A stretch of 64,000 nt of DNA from JBPOFY01 sp051252415 (GTDB taxonomy: Bacteria > Verrucomicrobiota > Verrucomicrobiia > Opitutales > Coraliomargaritaceae): positions 105,594 through 169,593 of the forward strand of contig JBPOGA010000008.1 of NCBI GenBank assembly GCA_051252415.1. Reading direction: 5' to 3'. The position numbers and the translations under genes are program-made. This document shows, one piece after another, positions 19,223 through 27,592 of the stretch (positions are counted from its first letter, which is position 1; every line of letters starts with the position of its first letter). The notes beneath the pieces are model-generated. The model did no database searches. It saw only the letters and a program-made list of their open reading frames with translations, and had not been told where the DNA came from.

Positions 19223-19933
19223 ATGTCCAAGACAGCCATACTCCTCGCCGCTGGTAGCGGTAATCGGATGCAAGGTATTGTCGAAGACAAGGTGCTCGCC
19301 CAATTAAACGGCCGCGCCGTATTCACTTACAGCATACAAGCCTTTTTAGAGGCGGAGATTGTCGATCACTTTACCATTGTCTATCGTGATGAACCGCAAC
19401 GTGAGCGCTTGGCGGCCGCACTCAAAACACTCGATCTCAAGAATACATCCGTCAGTTGGGCACTAGGCGGTAAAGAGCGCCAAGACTCAGTTCTCAACGC
19501 ACTTAAGCTACAAAGTCCAGATTGCAGCCACGTCTTCATACACGACTGCGCACGCCCGCTCGTATCGCGCACCGCCCTAGTTGATCTAAATCAAGCGGTT
19601 GTTCGCGATGGGGCAGCAGTTTTAGCGCATCCTGTAGTCGACACGATCAAGCGCACGCAATCCGCAGATGTGATAGATCTAGTCGAGCTAGAAGACCTAG
19701 AGCGCGCACGTCTTTGGGGGATGGAAACACCACAAGCCTTCACATTTGAATCTATTCATAAAGCGTATCAACACGTCGAAGAAAAAGGCCTCACGATTAC
19801 CGACGATACCGCAGCCGCGGCAACAATCGGCCTAAAATGCACGCTCGTTTCCAACAGCGATCCAAACCCCAAGATCACCACGCCCAAAGATCTTCAATAC
19901 GCGGAGTGGCTACTTCAACAACGCAGAGAATAG
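19223..19933 (+). CDS. ispD: 2-C-methyl-D-erythritol 4-phosphate cytidylyltransferase
   Basis: A 236-residue nucleotidyltransferase. 'AILLAAGSGNRM' (residues 5-16) with 'EDKVLAQLNGR' is the CTP-binding Gly-rich loop and catalytic Lys. 'FIHDCARPLV' (about 100) and 'TDDTAAAATIG' match IspD. It converts MEP to CDP-ME, one step before IspE. It lies 80 bases after pyrF and is probably cotranscribed with it. Confidence 0.95.
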   Translation: MSKTAILLAAGSGNRMQGIVEDKVLAQLNGRAVFTYSIQAFLEAEIVDHFTIVYRDEPQRERLAAALKTLDLKNTSVSWALGGKERQDSVLNALKLQSPDCSHVFIHDCARPLVSRTALVDLNQAVVRDGAAVLAHPVVDTIKRTQSADVIDLVELEDLERARLWGMETPQAFTFESIHKAYQHVEEKGLTITDDTAAAATIGLKCTLVSNSDPNPKITTPKDLQYAEWLLQQRRE

Positions 19934-20019
19934 TAGGTGATCGGTAGCAGCAGTATTACTGTTCATGCACACAACATATCAGAAATGGTATAATTCCCTG
20001 ACTCAAAACATTCTCAATT

Positions 20020-20116
20020 GTAGCACGTGCTTCAATGCGTAGCATCGAGCGCGTGGTTTCATTCTCAAGACGCCCCCGCTACATGCCACGCGCTCCCCTC
20101 GGAAAGCACGTGCGAC
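20020..20116. repeat. REP-like inverted pair, family 'gtagcacgtgctt'
   Basis: The left arm begins GTAGCACGTGCTTC and runs to GCGCGTGG; the right arm is its inverted relative, CCACGCGCT to AGCACGTGC (head degraded to GTCG). Single units of this family recur at 41999-42030 and 50880-50911. Confidence 0.75.
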
Positions 20117-20125
20117 AATGTGCGC

Positions 20126-20210
20126 GTAGTCAGGTTGGCTTTAGCCGCCTGACATACAGAGCCAATGCTACAAATCGGAAATGTCGGGCGGCCAAAGCCA
20201 ACCCGACTAC
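20126..20210. repeat. REP-like inverted pair, family 'gtagtcaggttgg'
   Basis: GTAGTCAGGTTGGCTTTAGC at the left is mirrored at the right end (AAGCCAACCCGACTAC), with an inner stem in each unit. Near-identical pairs lie at 23246-23318 and 50731-50803. It is only nine bases from the preceding element, so 20020-20210 is a composite REP cluster. Nothing else is seen in the gap after ispD. Confidence 0.85.
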
Positions 20211-20228
20211 TAAATCCACCAATAAAAA

Positions 20229-20249
20229 AGCGACCGATCAAGGCCGCTT
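20229..20249 (-). terminator. Intrinsic terminator of entericidin gene
   Basis: On the minus strand, AAGCGGCC - TTGATC - GGTCGCTT forms an 8-bp stem (one mismatch) followed by TTTTTTATT. It lies 27 bases after the stop at 20276. Confidence 0.75.
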
Positions 20250-20275
20250 CGTTTTTAGTAGATTAGATACTGAGC

Positions 20276-20413
20276 TTACTCCCCAGCATTCTGCATTTTC
20301 TCGCCGAGCGACTCAACGTCTTCTCCGAGCCCCCTCATGGTGTTACAACCAGTAAGAACAATAAGTGACGCGATTAATGTCGCTGCGATGATTCGTTGTA
20401 ATGATTTAGCCAT
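20276..20413 (-). CDS. Entericidin A/B family small lipoprotein
   Basis: 45 residues: MAKSLQRIIAATLIASL then the lipobox VLTGC and the mature tail CNTMRGLGEDVESLGEKM. The 'TGCNT.RG.GEDV...G' pattern is the hallmark of entericidins, small membrane lipoproteins linked to stress and stationary-phase lysis in enterobacteria and conserved widely with unknown role. Its own intrinsic terminator follows at 20229-20249. Confidence 0.85.
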   Translation of the reverse strand: MAKSLQRIIAATLIASLIVLTGCNTMRGLGEDVESLGEKMQNAGE

Positions 20414-20454
20414 AACTAAAAACTATCGATTCATCCGAATGAATCAAGTGAAAG

Positions 20455-21264
20455 CTACAACTTCGGCACAGCTTCCAAAAGCTTCACCGTGTAAGGGTGC
20501 TGCGGGTTTGAATAAATCTCATCCGCCGATGCTTGCTCCACGATCTTACCTTCTGTCATCACCAAAACCTGATCGCTAATGTGCTCCACCACGGCGAGAT
20601 CGTGCGCAATAAACAGATAGGTCAGTCCAAGTTCATCCTGTAGATCTTGCAGTAAATTCACAATCTGCGCCTGCACCGACACATCCAAGGCACTCACTGG
20701 CTCATCGCAAATGATAAAGTCGGGCTCCACCGCAAGCGCACGTGCGATACCAATACGCTGACGCTGACCACCACTGAATTGGTGCGGATAGCGCTTCATG
20801 AAGTCGGCACTCAAGCCGACCTTTTCCAATAGCTCAGCAACCCGCGCTTCTTTCTGCGCCCGCGACCATTGCTTGAAGTGAATATCCAACGGCTCAGCAA
20901 TAATACTGTAGATCGTCATCCGTGGATTTAACGAACCAAAGGGATCCTGAAAAATCACCTGGATTTTCTTACGATACGGAAAGAAATCCTTGCGCGAGAG
21001 CGCGGCCAAATCTTGCCCATCATAAGTGACCGAGCCTGCCGCAATCGAAACCAAGCGTGCAATCGCGCGACCAGTGGTCGTTTTACCACTACCACTCTCG
21101 CCGACTAAACCAACCGTCTGCCCACGCATCACATCAAACGATACACCGTCCACAGCCTTCACAACATCCACAGTGCGCTGCAAAATACCCCCCTTGATTG
21201 GGAAATGAACTTTCAGATCACGAACTGAAAGCAATGGACTGTCGCTGGTTGAGGTTTCGGACAT
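20455..21264 (-). CDS. Peptide ABC transporter ATP-binding protein (OppF/DppF-like)
   Basis: A 269-residue ATPase: Walker A GESGSGKTT (about 53-61), signature LSGGQRQRIGIAR and Walker B 'FIICDEPVSALD'. 'VHFPIKGGI' at the N-terminus and 'YSNPQHPYT' at the C-terminus are typical of OppF/DppF. It ends just after that motif, so the usual oligopeptide-specific extension is short or missing. No permease or binding-protein gene lies beside it, so it is an orphan subunit here. The ATG at 21264 (MSETSTSD) was preferred to an upstream start that would overlap the next gene. Confidence 0.85.
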   Translation of the reverse strand: MSETSTSDSPLLSVRDLKVHFPIKGGILQRTVDVVKAVDGVSFDVMRGQTVGLVGESGSGKTTTGRAIARLVSIAAGSVTYDGQDLAALSRKDFFPYRKKIQVIFQDPFGSLNPRMTIYSIIAEPLDIHFKQWSRAQKEARVAELLEKVGLSADFMKRYPHQFSGGQRQRIGIARALAVEPDFIICDEPVSALDVSVQAQIVNLLQDLQDELGLTYLFIAHDLAVVEHISDQVLVMTEGKIVEQASADEIYSNPQHPYTVKLLEAVPKL

Positions 21265-21308
21265 ACAAGATAATGGATAAGTCGAATCAAACAGAGCGCA
21301 ACTATCGT

Positions 21309-22202
21309 TCACTCCATTTCAGAAAAAACTACATGCAAAGCCTCTTGAACCGAGGGATCGGACGCATAGCAAACACCGTGATGATTCATAAAACTTGAAT
21401 CGGCACGATTTAGATCCAGCGCTCCACCTGCAAAATCAGTCACCACATAGCCGAGCTCTGCAAGCAGTAATGCAGTCGCTGCAAAATCCCAAATCGATCC
21501 GCCTCCTGCCTTCATTTTCGGCTCCTTAAAATAGCACGCTGGCGCAGCCTCAAACACCCGACACGCATTCATCACCGCACCGCCACCGATCTCAAGCAGA
21601 TGCTCTCGGTAACCTAAGCGTTTCGCCACCTGCGCGACTCCCTGCTCGATGCGCGCTCGTTGCGGATGCCCGTCGAATGAACAATCACAGCATATGCGCA
21701 GCACTGAATCCGCCACAGCATGACTCGGCAACTCAGCAACAAACGGTTCCTCATTGCACCGCACGCCTTGACCGATCACTGCATCATACAGCAACCCACG
21801 AACTGGATCATAAACCACCGCAATCACTGGCTCGCCCGTCTTTGCAATCAACGCAATCGACACCGCATAGCCAGGCTTTCGCTGCGTAAACGGCAAGGTG
21901 CCATCTAGCGGATCGATACACCAAAAGTAATCTTTCTCAAACCGAGAGCCATCGTCGGGACTTTCTTCGGTCAATAATGCGAGCTCATAGCGATTCAGAG
22001 TCGGCAGCAAATGCTTTAAAATCATCTCTTGCGCGCGTTCGTCGACCTCTGTCACCACTTGAGTCGCGAGACTCTCGCACCCTTCCTTTCGCTCCACCTT
22101 GAAATCTAATTCACTGTAATGAGATATCAACGCTCCTGCCTCACGTGCCACATCCACTGCGATCTTTCGTAGTTCATTTAATACTGAAATATCTAATCGC
22201 AT
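21309..22202 (-). CDS. Inositol monophosphatase/CysQ-like phosphatase
   Basis: 297 residues of the Li+-sensitive, Mg2+-dependent phosphatase superfamily. 'LLTEESPDDG' carries the first metal-binding Glu, 'WCIDPLDGTLPF' the DP(I/L)DGT metal site, and 'GGGSIWDFAAT' the C-terminal Asp. Candidate substrates are 3'-phosphoadenosine phosphates (CysQ role) or inositol phosphates. The start codon overlaps the end of the kinase gene by 10 bases, so the two are translationally linked. Confidence 0.85.
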   Translation of the reverse strand: MRLDISVLNELRKIAVDVAREAGALISHYSELDFKVERKEGCESLATQVVTEVDERAQEMILKHLLPTLNRYELALLTEESPDDGSRFEKDYFWCIDPLDGTLPFTQRKPGYAVSIALIAKTGEPVIAVVYDPVRGLLYDAVIGQGVRCNEEPFVAELPSHAVADSVLRICCDCSFDGHPQRARIEQGVAQVAKRLGYREHLLEIGGGAVMNACRVFEAAPACYFKEPKMKAGGGSIWDFAATALLLAELGYVVTDFAGGALDLNRADSSFMNHHGVCYASDPSVQEALHVVFSEME

Positions 22203-23191
22203 AAACCTTCCCTGTTCAGCTGTGCCACCACAGCGCGCGCCAGCTGCTCGCTATAGGAATGTATCTTCCAGTGCCCCGGGCTCCAGCCTTTTAAGAAGCG
22301 ATGAAAGTCCGTCCAAGCCACGGCATACAGAGCGCGCCAATCGGCTTCGAGCGCGCGCACATCGAGATCGGGTCGCTTTACTGAAACCGCACCTTTCAAA
22401 GCATCGAAATACACATCAAGCAACCAGTCCTCCTGCTCTGCCGCACCAGCTTCATCCAAACAACTGCCGATAAAATAAGCCACGTCCTTCATCCCACAAC
22501 CACGACCCACATACTGAAAATCCACCGCAGCGACCGAACCTCCATCATTCGCGAAACAAAAGTTAGCTAGCTTGGCATCGCCATGCACCAGCGTCTGATA
22601 GCGTGATGCCTTTAACTTGCGGTCAATCACCTCAGCAGCGGCATACAATTCCGCATCCTCACCTTTTAAAACCTGCAGCTCATCGGGCCGCGTTTCTAAA
22701 TGCCAATAGGTGCCACTCTCCCACAGTCCAGCTCCAGTATCTTCAAGAAAGGTCGCATGAAACGCCGCCAACCACTGCAAACATTGCTTAAGCTCAGATG
22801 TATTCACTTCATGGCGACGCACGGCAAAACCAGCCGCATCTAAATCTTCAAGAAGTATTACGACCTCATCGCCACGTCCCTCGACACCATAGCACTCCGG
22901 CACACGGCAGTCTGAGGCACAGCGGTTGGCAAACTTACGATACCACGCAGTTTCGACCTCGTATGATTTCAGCTTACGTTGATGCGAAAGATCCGTGTTC
23001 CAACCACGCGGATGATCGCCCGCACTCGGCGGTGAAACGTGCTTTACGATCACGCTGCCGACAGAACCACCCTTCAAGCGATACCTGACAATCGAGCCAT
23101 ACCCACTCCACAAACTCTGAATCACTTCCGACCCAACGATCTGTGTTGCTTCAGTCGCTCGAAAAATGTGGCTTTCCACTATTTCACTCAT
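22193..23191 (-). CDS. Small-molecule kinase, aminoglycoside phosphotransferase-like
   Basis: A 332-residue protein-kinase-like fold. 'LVHGDAKLANFCF' (about 199-211) is the Brenner motif (HGDxxxxN, catalytic Asp) and 'VAAVDFQYVGRG' holds the Mg2+-binding Asp. This is the pattern of the ecdysteroid/choline-kinase branch, not of clinical resistance enzymes. The overlap with a phosphatase gene suggests a shared metabolic task, substrate unknown. Confidence 0.8.
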   Translation of the reverse strand: MSEIVESHIFRATEATQIVGSEVIQSLWSGYGSIVRYRLKGGSVGSVIVKHVSPPSAGDHPRGWNTDLSHQRKLKSYEVETAWYRKFANRCASDCRVPECYGVEGRGDEVVILLEDLDAAGFAVRRHEVNTSELKQCLQWLAAFHATFLEDTGAGLWESGTYWHLETRPDELQVLKGEDAELYAAAEVIDRKLKASRYQTLVHGDAKLANFCFANDGGSVAAVDFQYVGRGCGMKDVAYFIGSCLDEAGAAEQEDWLLDVYFDALKGAVSVKRPDLDVRALEADWRALYAVAWTDFHRFLKGWSPGHWKIHSYSEQLARAVVAQLNREGLCD

Positions 23192-23245
23192 GATAAAAAC
23201 GCGAAATATAGTGAGTGTAATTATCGATATTGCTGTCGATCAACG

Positions 23246-23318
23246 TAGTCGGGTTGCCTTTAGGCGCCCGACACCACCTCGCCCAAACTGTCAGGCGGCT
23301 AAAGCCAACCTGACTACA
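23246..23318. repeat. REP-like inverted pair, family 'gtagtcaggttgg'
   Basis: GTAGTCGGGTTGCCTTTAG at the left, CCAACCTGACTAC at the right. Same family as 20126-20210 and 50731-50803. Confidence 0.85.
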
Positions 23319-23358
23319 TAAGGTGCTCGAAATATCAGCTGACGCTTCCATTCAGCAG

Positions 23359-23706
23359 CTAGGCCTTCTTCACCACCGAAGTCTTCAGCTTCATTCCGCC
23401 GAAGCCTGGGATTTTGCAATCGATATCATGATCACCTCCACAGAGCCGGATATTCTTCACTTTCGTGCCAACTTTCAGAACGGATGAGGTGCCACCAACC
23501 TTTAAATCTTTAATCACCGTCACGGAGTCACCATCCACGAGAGGCGTTCCATAGGCATCTTTATATTCGGGCTCACCTGACGCTTCTTCTGCAGCGCTTG
23601 CATCAGCTGCGGAGAACTCATGCCCACAATCCGGGCAGACAAACAAGCTCCCATCATCGTAGGTATATTCAGACGCACATTCTGGGCAATTTGGTAATTC
23701 AGACAT
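23359..23706 (-). CDS. PhnA/YjdM-like zinc-ribbon protein
   Basis: 115 residues. The N-terminus has CPEC...CPDCG, a zinc ribbon, and the C-terminal half has the PhnA fold ('GDSVTVIKDLKVGG', 'KVKNIRL', 'CKIPGFGGMKLK'). The family was first linked to phosphonate use, but most members are orphans and the role is unclear. The ATG at 23706 (MSELPNCP) was chosen over one six codons upstream because the zinc ribbon normally begins the protein. Confidence 0.9.
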   Translation of the reverse strand: MSELPNCPECASEYTYDDGSLFVCPDCGHEFSAADASAAEEASGEPEYKDAYGTPLVDGDSVTVIKDLKVGGTSSVLKVGTKVKNIRLCGGDHDIDCKIPGFGGMKLKTSVVKKA

Positions 23707-23749
23707 CAAAAAAGTCACACTCAACCCTCACATAGAGGCAAGGCTTTAT

Positions 23750-24700
23750 CTATTTTTTCGAGTCTGGAGCACTTCCCTCTTCAGCTTGTGCAATTTCCTC
23801 AGCCTCAGCGGCCTCAGCATCTTCGGCCTTATCAAAAGCGAGCTCTTCGGCGGTTTTTTCCTCAACTACAATCACCGACTTCGGCTGCTGAGCCTTTTTA
23901 GGGATAAATACCACACCCTCCGTTTGAGGGCGTTGATTCATAAATGTCGGCGATACAATTTCCACGTTTGCACCGTGTAGCGCATCGAGCATCGATTTCT
24001 TTAAACGCGAGCGTGTTGTCAGGATGGTCTTAATATCCTCCAAGAAACCGGAAACTTTATAAGTCACTGAGAAATCACCTAAATCTAAAACATGCACATA
24101 GGGGTCTTGCAGCTCGATGGCTTTCGCGGCCTCGATCAAAATTTCCTCCACATGAGTATGATCTAAGTCGTATCCCAATGATACAGTCGAAGAAACAATC
24201 GTCCCCGAGCTACGCACGACTGTGACGGGATTGGTGACTAGATACAGATTCGGAAAGGTCGTCAGATCACGGTCTTCGGTCTGAATTTCGGTGTGAAAAA
24301 TCCCACGCTCCGTCACCCGACCGCCCTGATCATGAATTTTGATATAATCGCCCACTCGAAAGCTGCGCGTTAGGCGCAACATGGACCCTGCAAAGGCATT
24401 GGCGACAAAAGTGGTTGAGGACAAAGCCATCACACCCGTCAAGAGCAGGCCCATCAAACTAAGCATCTGCGCGCGCAAGGTATCACTGATCGGCAGCGCC
24501 AAAACGATTAAAACCACACCGATAATACTAAACACCAACATCAAGATTTGAGGCACGATCTTTCGATCTGAAAAAGCATTCAGTTTCTTCCCCAACCATA
24601 ACCATTGAACTAAGCGTAGCGTGACCAACACCACCATTGTGGTGATAATCAATGGCAGATAATCAGGAATTGCCGCATATATTTTATCGAGATCGAGCAT
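23750..24700 (-). CDS. Mechanosensitive ion channel, MscS family
   Basis: About 316 residues: three membrane segments, the pore helix region 'ANAFAGSMLRLTRSF', then the beta domain ('FRVGDYIKIHDQGGRVTERG'). A long acidic Glu/Ala-rich tail (about the last 40 residues) follows. It opens under membrane tension to relieve osmotic shock. The ATG at 24700 (MLDLDKIY) was chosen because the upstream GTG would add a hydrophobic N-terminal extension not usual in the family; this is uncertain. Confidence 0.85.
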   Translation of the reverse strand: MLDLDKIYAAIPDYLPLIITTMVVLVTLRLVQWLWLGKKLNAFSDRKIVPQILMLVFSIIGVVLIVLALPISDTLRAQMLSLMGLLLTGVMALSSTTFVANAFAGSMLRLTRSFRVGDYIKIHDQGGRVTERGIFHTEIQTEDRDLTTFPNLYLVTNPVTVVRSSGTIVSSTVSLGYDLDHTHVEEILIEAAKAIELQDPYVHVLDLGDFSVTYKVSGFLEDIKTILTTRSRLKKSMLDALHGANVEIVSPTFMNQRPQTEGVVFIPKKAQQPKSVIVVEEKTAEELAFDKAEDAEAAEAEEIAQAEEGSAPDSKK

Positions 24701-24774
24701 AGGAATAGAGGACGCGCATTCAAAAAACAGTATTCGGCAAAACCCACCGACTACGATGACACTCACAATAAGAT

Positions 24775-24816
24775 CACTAGAACCATTCCAACTCGATCAC
24801 ATTTATTCATTATTCT
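24775..24816. repeat. Copy of the sequence downstream of copA
   Basis: About 40 bases closely match 27767-27808, the 3' edge of the copper ATPase gene (ACTCGATCAC then a TTATT-rich run), with about four differences. It lies in the short gap between mscS and dmeF. It may mark the original end of a duplicated copA unit; see the findings. Confidence 0.65.
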
Positions 24817-24869
24817 CACCACTATAGCCGGAATTGAGCGCTATCACTACACTAGTGTGTCAGTTGAAT

Positions 24870-25874
24870 CTAAACTGAATGTATTTCAAAAGTGCTGTGC
24901 GGAAAGCGTTTTACATCTAAACGCTCGCGGTAAGCCTCAGTTGAGGCCGGAGCATTAGAAACGATAGAGACGATCACACTATATTGATTCAGCCCGATCG
25001 ACCATACATGCAAATCACTGATATGGCTGTGCCCGTCATCTTCAATCGCTTCGCGAACAGCATTCACCACGCCCTTTGGAGCCTGATGGTCGAGCAGTGT
25101 GCCACTGGTCTGCTTCAACAGTCCCACCGACCATTTTGCCACGAGTAACGAACCCACAATTCCCATAACAGGGTCCATCCAGATCCAACCAAAATACTTA
25201 GCAGCCAGCAGTGCAATAATCGCAGTCACCGACGTCAATGCATCCGCCATAACATGGAGATAGGCCGAGCGCAGGTTATGATCGTGATGGTGATGTGAAT
25301 GATCGTGCGCCTCGTGATGGTGCTCCGAATGCGCCGAGTGTGAATGGCTTGCATCATGATCATGCGAGTGATCGTGGTCATGTCCGTGATCATGGTCATG
25401 TCCGTGATCATGGTGATGATTATCGCCGAGAATAAAGACCGAGGCACCATTTACGACCAGGCCAAGTATCGCCACAAATATCGCGGAGTTAAATGCGATT
25501 TCAGTCGGATGAATGAGCCGGTCGACACTCTCCCATGCCATCATCAGCGCAAATAATGCCAATAGAATTGCCCCCGAAAAACCACCCAGTGCATTCACCT
25601 TCCCCGTGCCAAAACTAAAACGTGGGTCATGCGCATGTCGGCGAGCATAATTATAAGCAAAGAAATTGATCCCCAGCGCCAATGCATGCGACGCCATATG
25701 CATGCCATCCGCCAAAAGCGCCATCGAGCCAAAAGCCACCCCGCCACCGATTTCCACCACCATCATCACCGCCGTGATGACGATCACAATCAGTGTGCGC
25801 GACTCTCCTGGCTGCTTGGCATCCTGTCCAAAGCTATGGTCGTGCTGATATTTTGTCAGATCCATCTTCTTCAT
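24870..25874 (-). CDS. dmeF: Cation diffusion facilitator, DmeF type
   Basis: A 334-residue CDF transporter. Six membrane segments, the transport-site 'LLADGMHMASHALAL' (HxxxD-type residues in helix 2) and 'HVMADALTSVTAI' in helix 5 are visible. A very His-rich loop (about 150-200, many HDHGHD repeats) lies between helices 4 and 5, as in DmeF. DmeF exports Co2+ and Ni2+. The gene is 16 bases downstream of its regulator dmeR. It has a cytoplasmic C-terminal domain ending 'STFEIHSV'. Confidence 0.9.
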   Translation of the reverse strand: MKKMDLTKYQHDHSFGQDAKQPGESRTLIVIVITAVMMVVEIGGGVAFGSMALLADGMHMASHALALGINFFAYNYARRHAHDPRFSFGTGKVNALGGFSGAILLALFALMMAWESVDRLIHPTEIAFNSAIFVAILGLVVNGASVFILGDNHHHDHGHDHDHGHDHDHSHDHDASHSHSAHSEHHHEAHDHSHHHHDHNLRSAYLHVMADALTSVTAIIALLAAKYFGWIWMDPVMGIVGSLLVAKWSVGLLKQTSGTLLDHQAPKGVVNAVREAIEDDGHSHISDLHVWSIGLNQYSVIVSIVSNAPASTEAYRERLDVKRFPHSTFEIHSV

Positions 25875-25890
25875 ATTCGCCTCCGCTGTA

Positions 25891-26166
25891 TTATTTCAAA
25901 TAGCTATCGATGATCGTCTGGATCTCTTTGCCCGCCTGACGCACCGATTTCGTAGCACCAGCATCTTCCAATAGATGGTGCTCGATGTGCTCGTGGATCA
26001 GTTGCCGGGTCAAACCATTGAACGCCCCGCGACAAGCCGCGACCGTTTGCAAGATCTCCATGCAATCCGCGTCGTCCTGCAACATACGCTCAACGCCTTC
26101 GATTTGTCCCTTCAAGCGACGCACGCGTTGGAGGAGTTTCTTGTTATCTTGTGATAAATGACTCAT
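25891..26166 (-). CDS. dmeR: Ni/Co-responsive repressor, RcnR/FrmR family (DmeR)
   Basis: A 91-residue all-helical CsoR/RcnR-family repressor. The residues that RcnR uses for Ni/Co are all present at the same numbers: His3, Cys35, His60 and His64. The adjacent DmeF exporter makes DmeR the likely name. Apo-DmeR would repress dmeRF, and metal binding would release it. The likely operator lies directly upstream at 26171-26194. Confidence 0.9.
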   Translation of the reverse strand: MSHLSQDNKKLLQRVRRLKGQIEGVERMLQDDADCMEILQTVAACRGAFNGLTRQLIHEHIEHHLLEDAGATKSVRQAGKEIQTIIDSYLK

Positions 26167-26170
26167 GGCA

Positions 26171-26194
26171 ATAAACCATACCCCACTACAGTAT
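26171..26194 (-). promoter_or_regulatory. Candidate DmeR operator
   Basis: On the minus strand the sequence ATACTGTAGTGGGGTATGG resembles the operators of FrmR/RcnR proteins (AT-flanked G-tract, ATAC on one side and GTAT on the other). It starts five bases upstream of the dmeR start codon, so it fits autoregulation. Prediction by pattern only. Confidence 0.5.
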
Positions 26195-26258
26195 AAAATC
26201 GATCATAAATATGTGATAATATGAAATTCCCTTTAATGTAGAACAGCCCGACGACCAG

Positions 26259-26537
26259 CTAATTGTTGATACTAAAACGCCGCAGTCGAAGAGCATTACT
26301 CACCACCGAAACAGAACTGAGTGCCATTGCGGCACCGGCGATCATTGGACTGAGCAGAATGCCGAAGAACGGATACAGCATACCCGCCGCCAAGGGCACG
26401 CCTAGCGCATTATAAATGAAGGCGAAAAAGAGATTTTGCCGAATGTTACCCACCACCGCGTGGCTGAGTCGCAGCCCGCCAACGATGCCGCGCAGGTCGC
26501 CTTTGACTAGGGTCAGCCCTGCGCCCGCCATCGCCAC
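26259..26537 (-). pseudogene. Decayed copy of the C-terminal end of copA
   Basis: About 90 residues match the C-terminus of the CopA encoded at 27795-30179 closely ('AGLTLVKGDLRGIV', 'FFAFIYN', 'SVSVVSNALRLRRFS'). The copy has lost everything upstream of the GDG...D region and has an in-frame deletion that joins 'AMAG' to 'AGLTL', removing about 28 residues, including the Mg2+-binding GDGIND motif. It has no start of its own and cannot be active. Near-identical DNA shows a recent duplication. Confidence 0.8.
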
Positions 26538-26772
26538 GCGGCCTATGCATCTAGTCTATTGCTTGGGATCCAACACATCCATGACTTGAGTGAAAACGAG
26601 TCTTCCTAAGTTCATCCCTTATTGAGAATACACCAGGGCGCTCATGCCAGCACGTTCATATGCAGGACACTACATTTACTCTATTAGCCGCTTAAAATGA
26701 ACAACCTACAAAACCTAAACAAGTCCTTACTGGACACTAGTGATTTGACAATAATATAGAGACCCTGTAGTG

Positions 26773-27042
26773 ATGGCCGAGATGGTAACACATAGAGCTA
26801 TTATAACGACGAGCATCACTCTCCTGATCACTACAATATTTAGCGGCTGCGCCAGTGATGGCCATTATCCAGACCACTCACACCATGAGGATCATTACGA
26901 TCATTTTCACGAGACACACATCGAACGGCACTACTATGAAGAAAACCGCACGAGCCCTTCCAACTCGAGCACCAGTGTTAACGTAAAACCAAGCCCAGTG
27001 ACTTCGCCTATCAAAAAACCGACAAGCGGACTATTGCCGTAA
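26773..27042 (+). CDS. Small His-rich lipoprotein
   Basis: About 89 residues. A hydrophobic leader ends in the lipobox IFSGC, followed by a His/Asp/Glu-rich head (HYPDHSHHEDHYDHFHE) and a Ser/Thr/Pro-rich tail. The His-rich head could bind Ni, Co, Zn or Cu at the outer membrane. It is the only plus-strand gene inside the metal island, between a relic and a DUF3347-like gene. The first ATG (26773) follows a GTG directly upstream; ATG is preferred. No family was recognised. Confidence 0.6.
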   Translation: MAEMVTHRAIITTSITLLITTIFSGCASDGHYPDHSHHEDHYDHFHETHIERHYYEENRTSPSNSSTSVNVKPSPVTSPIKKPTSGLLP

Positions 27043-27085
27043 TTCGTTTTCTACAGGTGACCGCACGACCTATTACGGCGACCCC

Positions 27086-27592
27086 CTATTCCACGACTTG
27101 CTTGTCGATCACGCCACAGTGGAGCATTGTTGCGCCGTAATAGGGATTCATGATCGTTTCATCCGCCTGCAACCAATTCGCTGGACCACCTTTGCCACCC
27201 GAAACCATCGGGCAATTGACCCGAAACAGCGACGTCTTCCCAGAGGTGCCGACATACTCCACCAATAACCGTAATTCACTCGATAGCGCAGGAAACTCAT
27301 TGCGCGCTGCTTTGAGATCCTTGGCGGAACGAATTCTCGTCGTGGAGGCCCGCAATAAGGTCACAATTGCTTGAGCGTCTGCCCCAACTGGTGCGGCGTC
27401 CAAGGCATTGGCCAATTGATCGGCGGCGGCAACACTTGCGGCGAAATCATCTCCTGCAAAACCTGCTTGAATTAGCAAATACGGTTCAATGAGTGTATCG
27501 ACAAACGCCGGTGTAAAGGCCTTCGAATGTGCGAAGGCGGAATGACTCAACACAAGGCTAAGCACCAGTAGGACTGTTTTTTGTAGTTTCAT
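27086..27592 (-). CDS. DUF3347-like periplasmic protein, copy 2
   Basis: 168 residues with a signal peptide (about 1-21, cut after AFA). The mature helical domain (about 25-125) is followed by a C-terminal motif with 'NCPMVSGGKG', then 'NPYYGATMLHCG'. The same motif ends the CusB protein in this island, so this is a stand-alone version of that domain. A copper-binding role is likely: one Cys-Pro-Met and one Met-Leu-His-Cys cluster. It is a paralogue of the protein at 30939-31448, and the upstream DNA is duplicated with it. The start is the ATG at 27592 (MKLQKTVLL). Confidence 0.8.
   Translation of the reverse strand: MKLQKTVLLVLSLVLSHSAFAHSKAFTPAFVDTLIEPYLLIQAGFAGDDFAASVAAADQLANALDAAPVGADAQAIVTLLRASTTRIRSAKDLKAARNEFPALSSELRLLVEYVGTSGKTSLFRVNCPMVSGGKGGPANWLQADETIMNPYYGATMLHCGVIDKQVVE

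Noticed and set aside
25235..25556. His- or Met-rich frames in both strands near the dmeF His loop
   Set aside because: Caused by the HDHGHD codon repeats of dmeF read in other frames.
24870..26166. Zinc exporter (CzcD) with a zinc regulator
   Set aside because: The regulator has the RcnR-type His3/Cys35/His60/His64 set and a DmeF-like exporter with a long His loop, so Ni/Co is more likely than zinc.
26259..26537. Independent small membrane protein of 92 residues
   Set aside because: It is a near-identical copy of the C-terminus of the CopA nearby, with no start signal and a lost catalytic motif.
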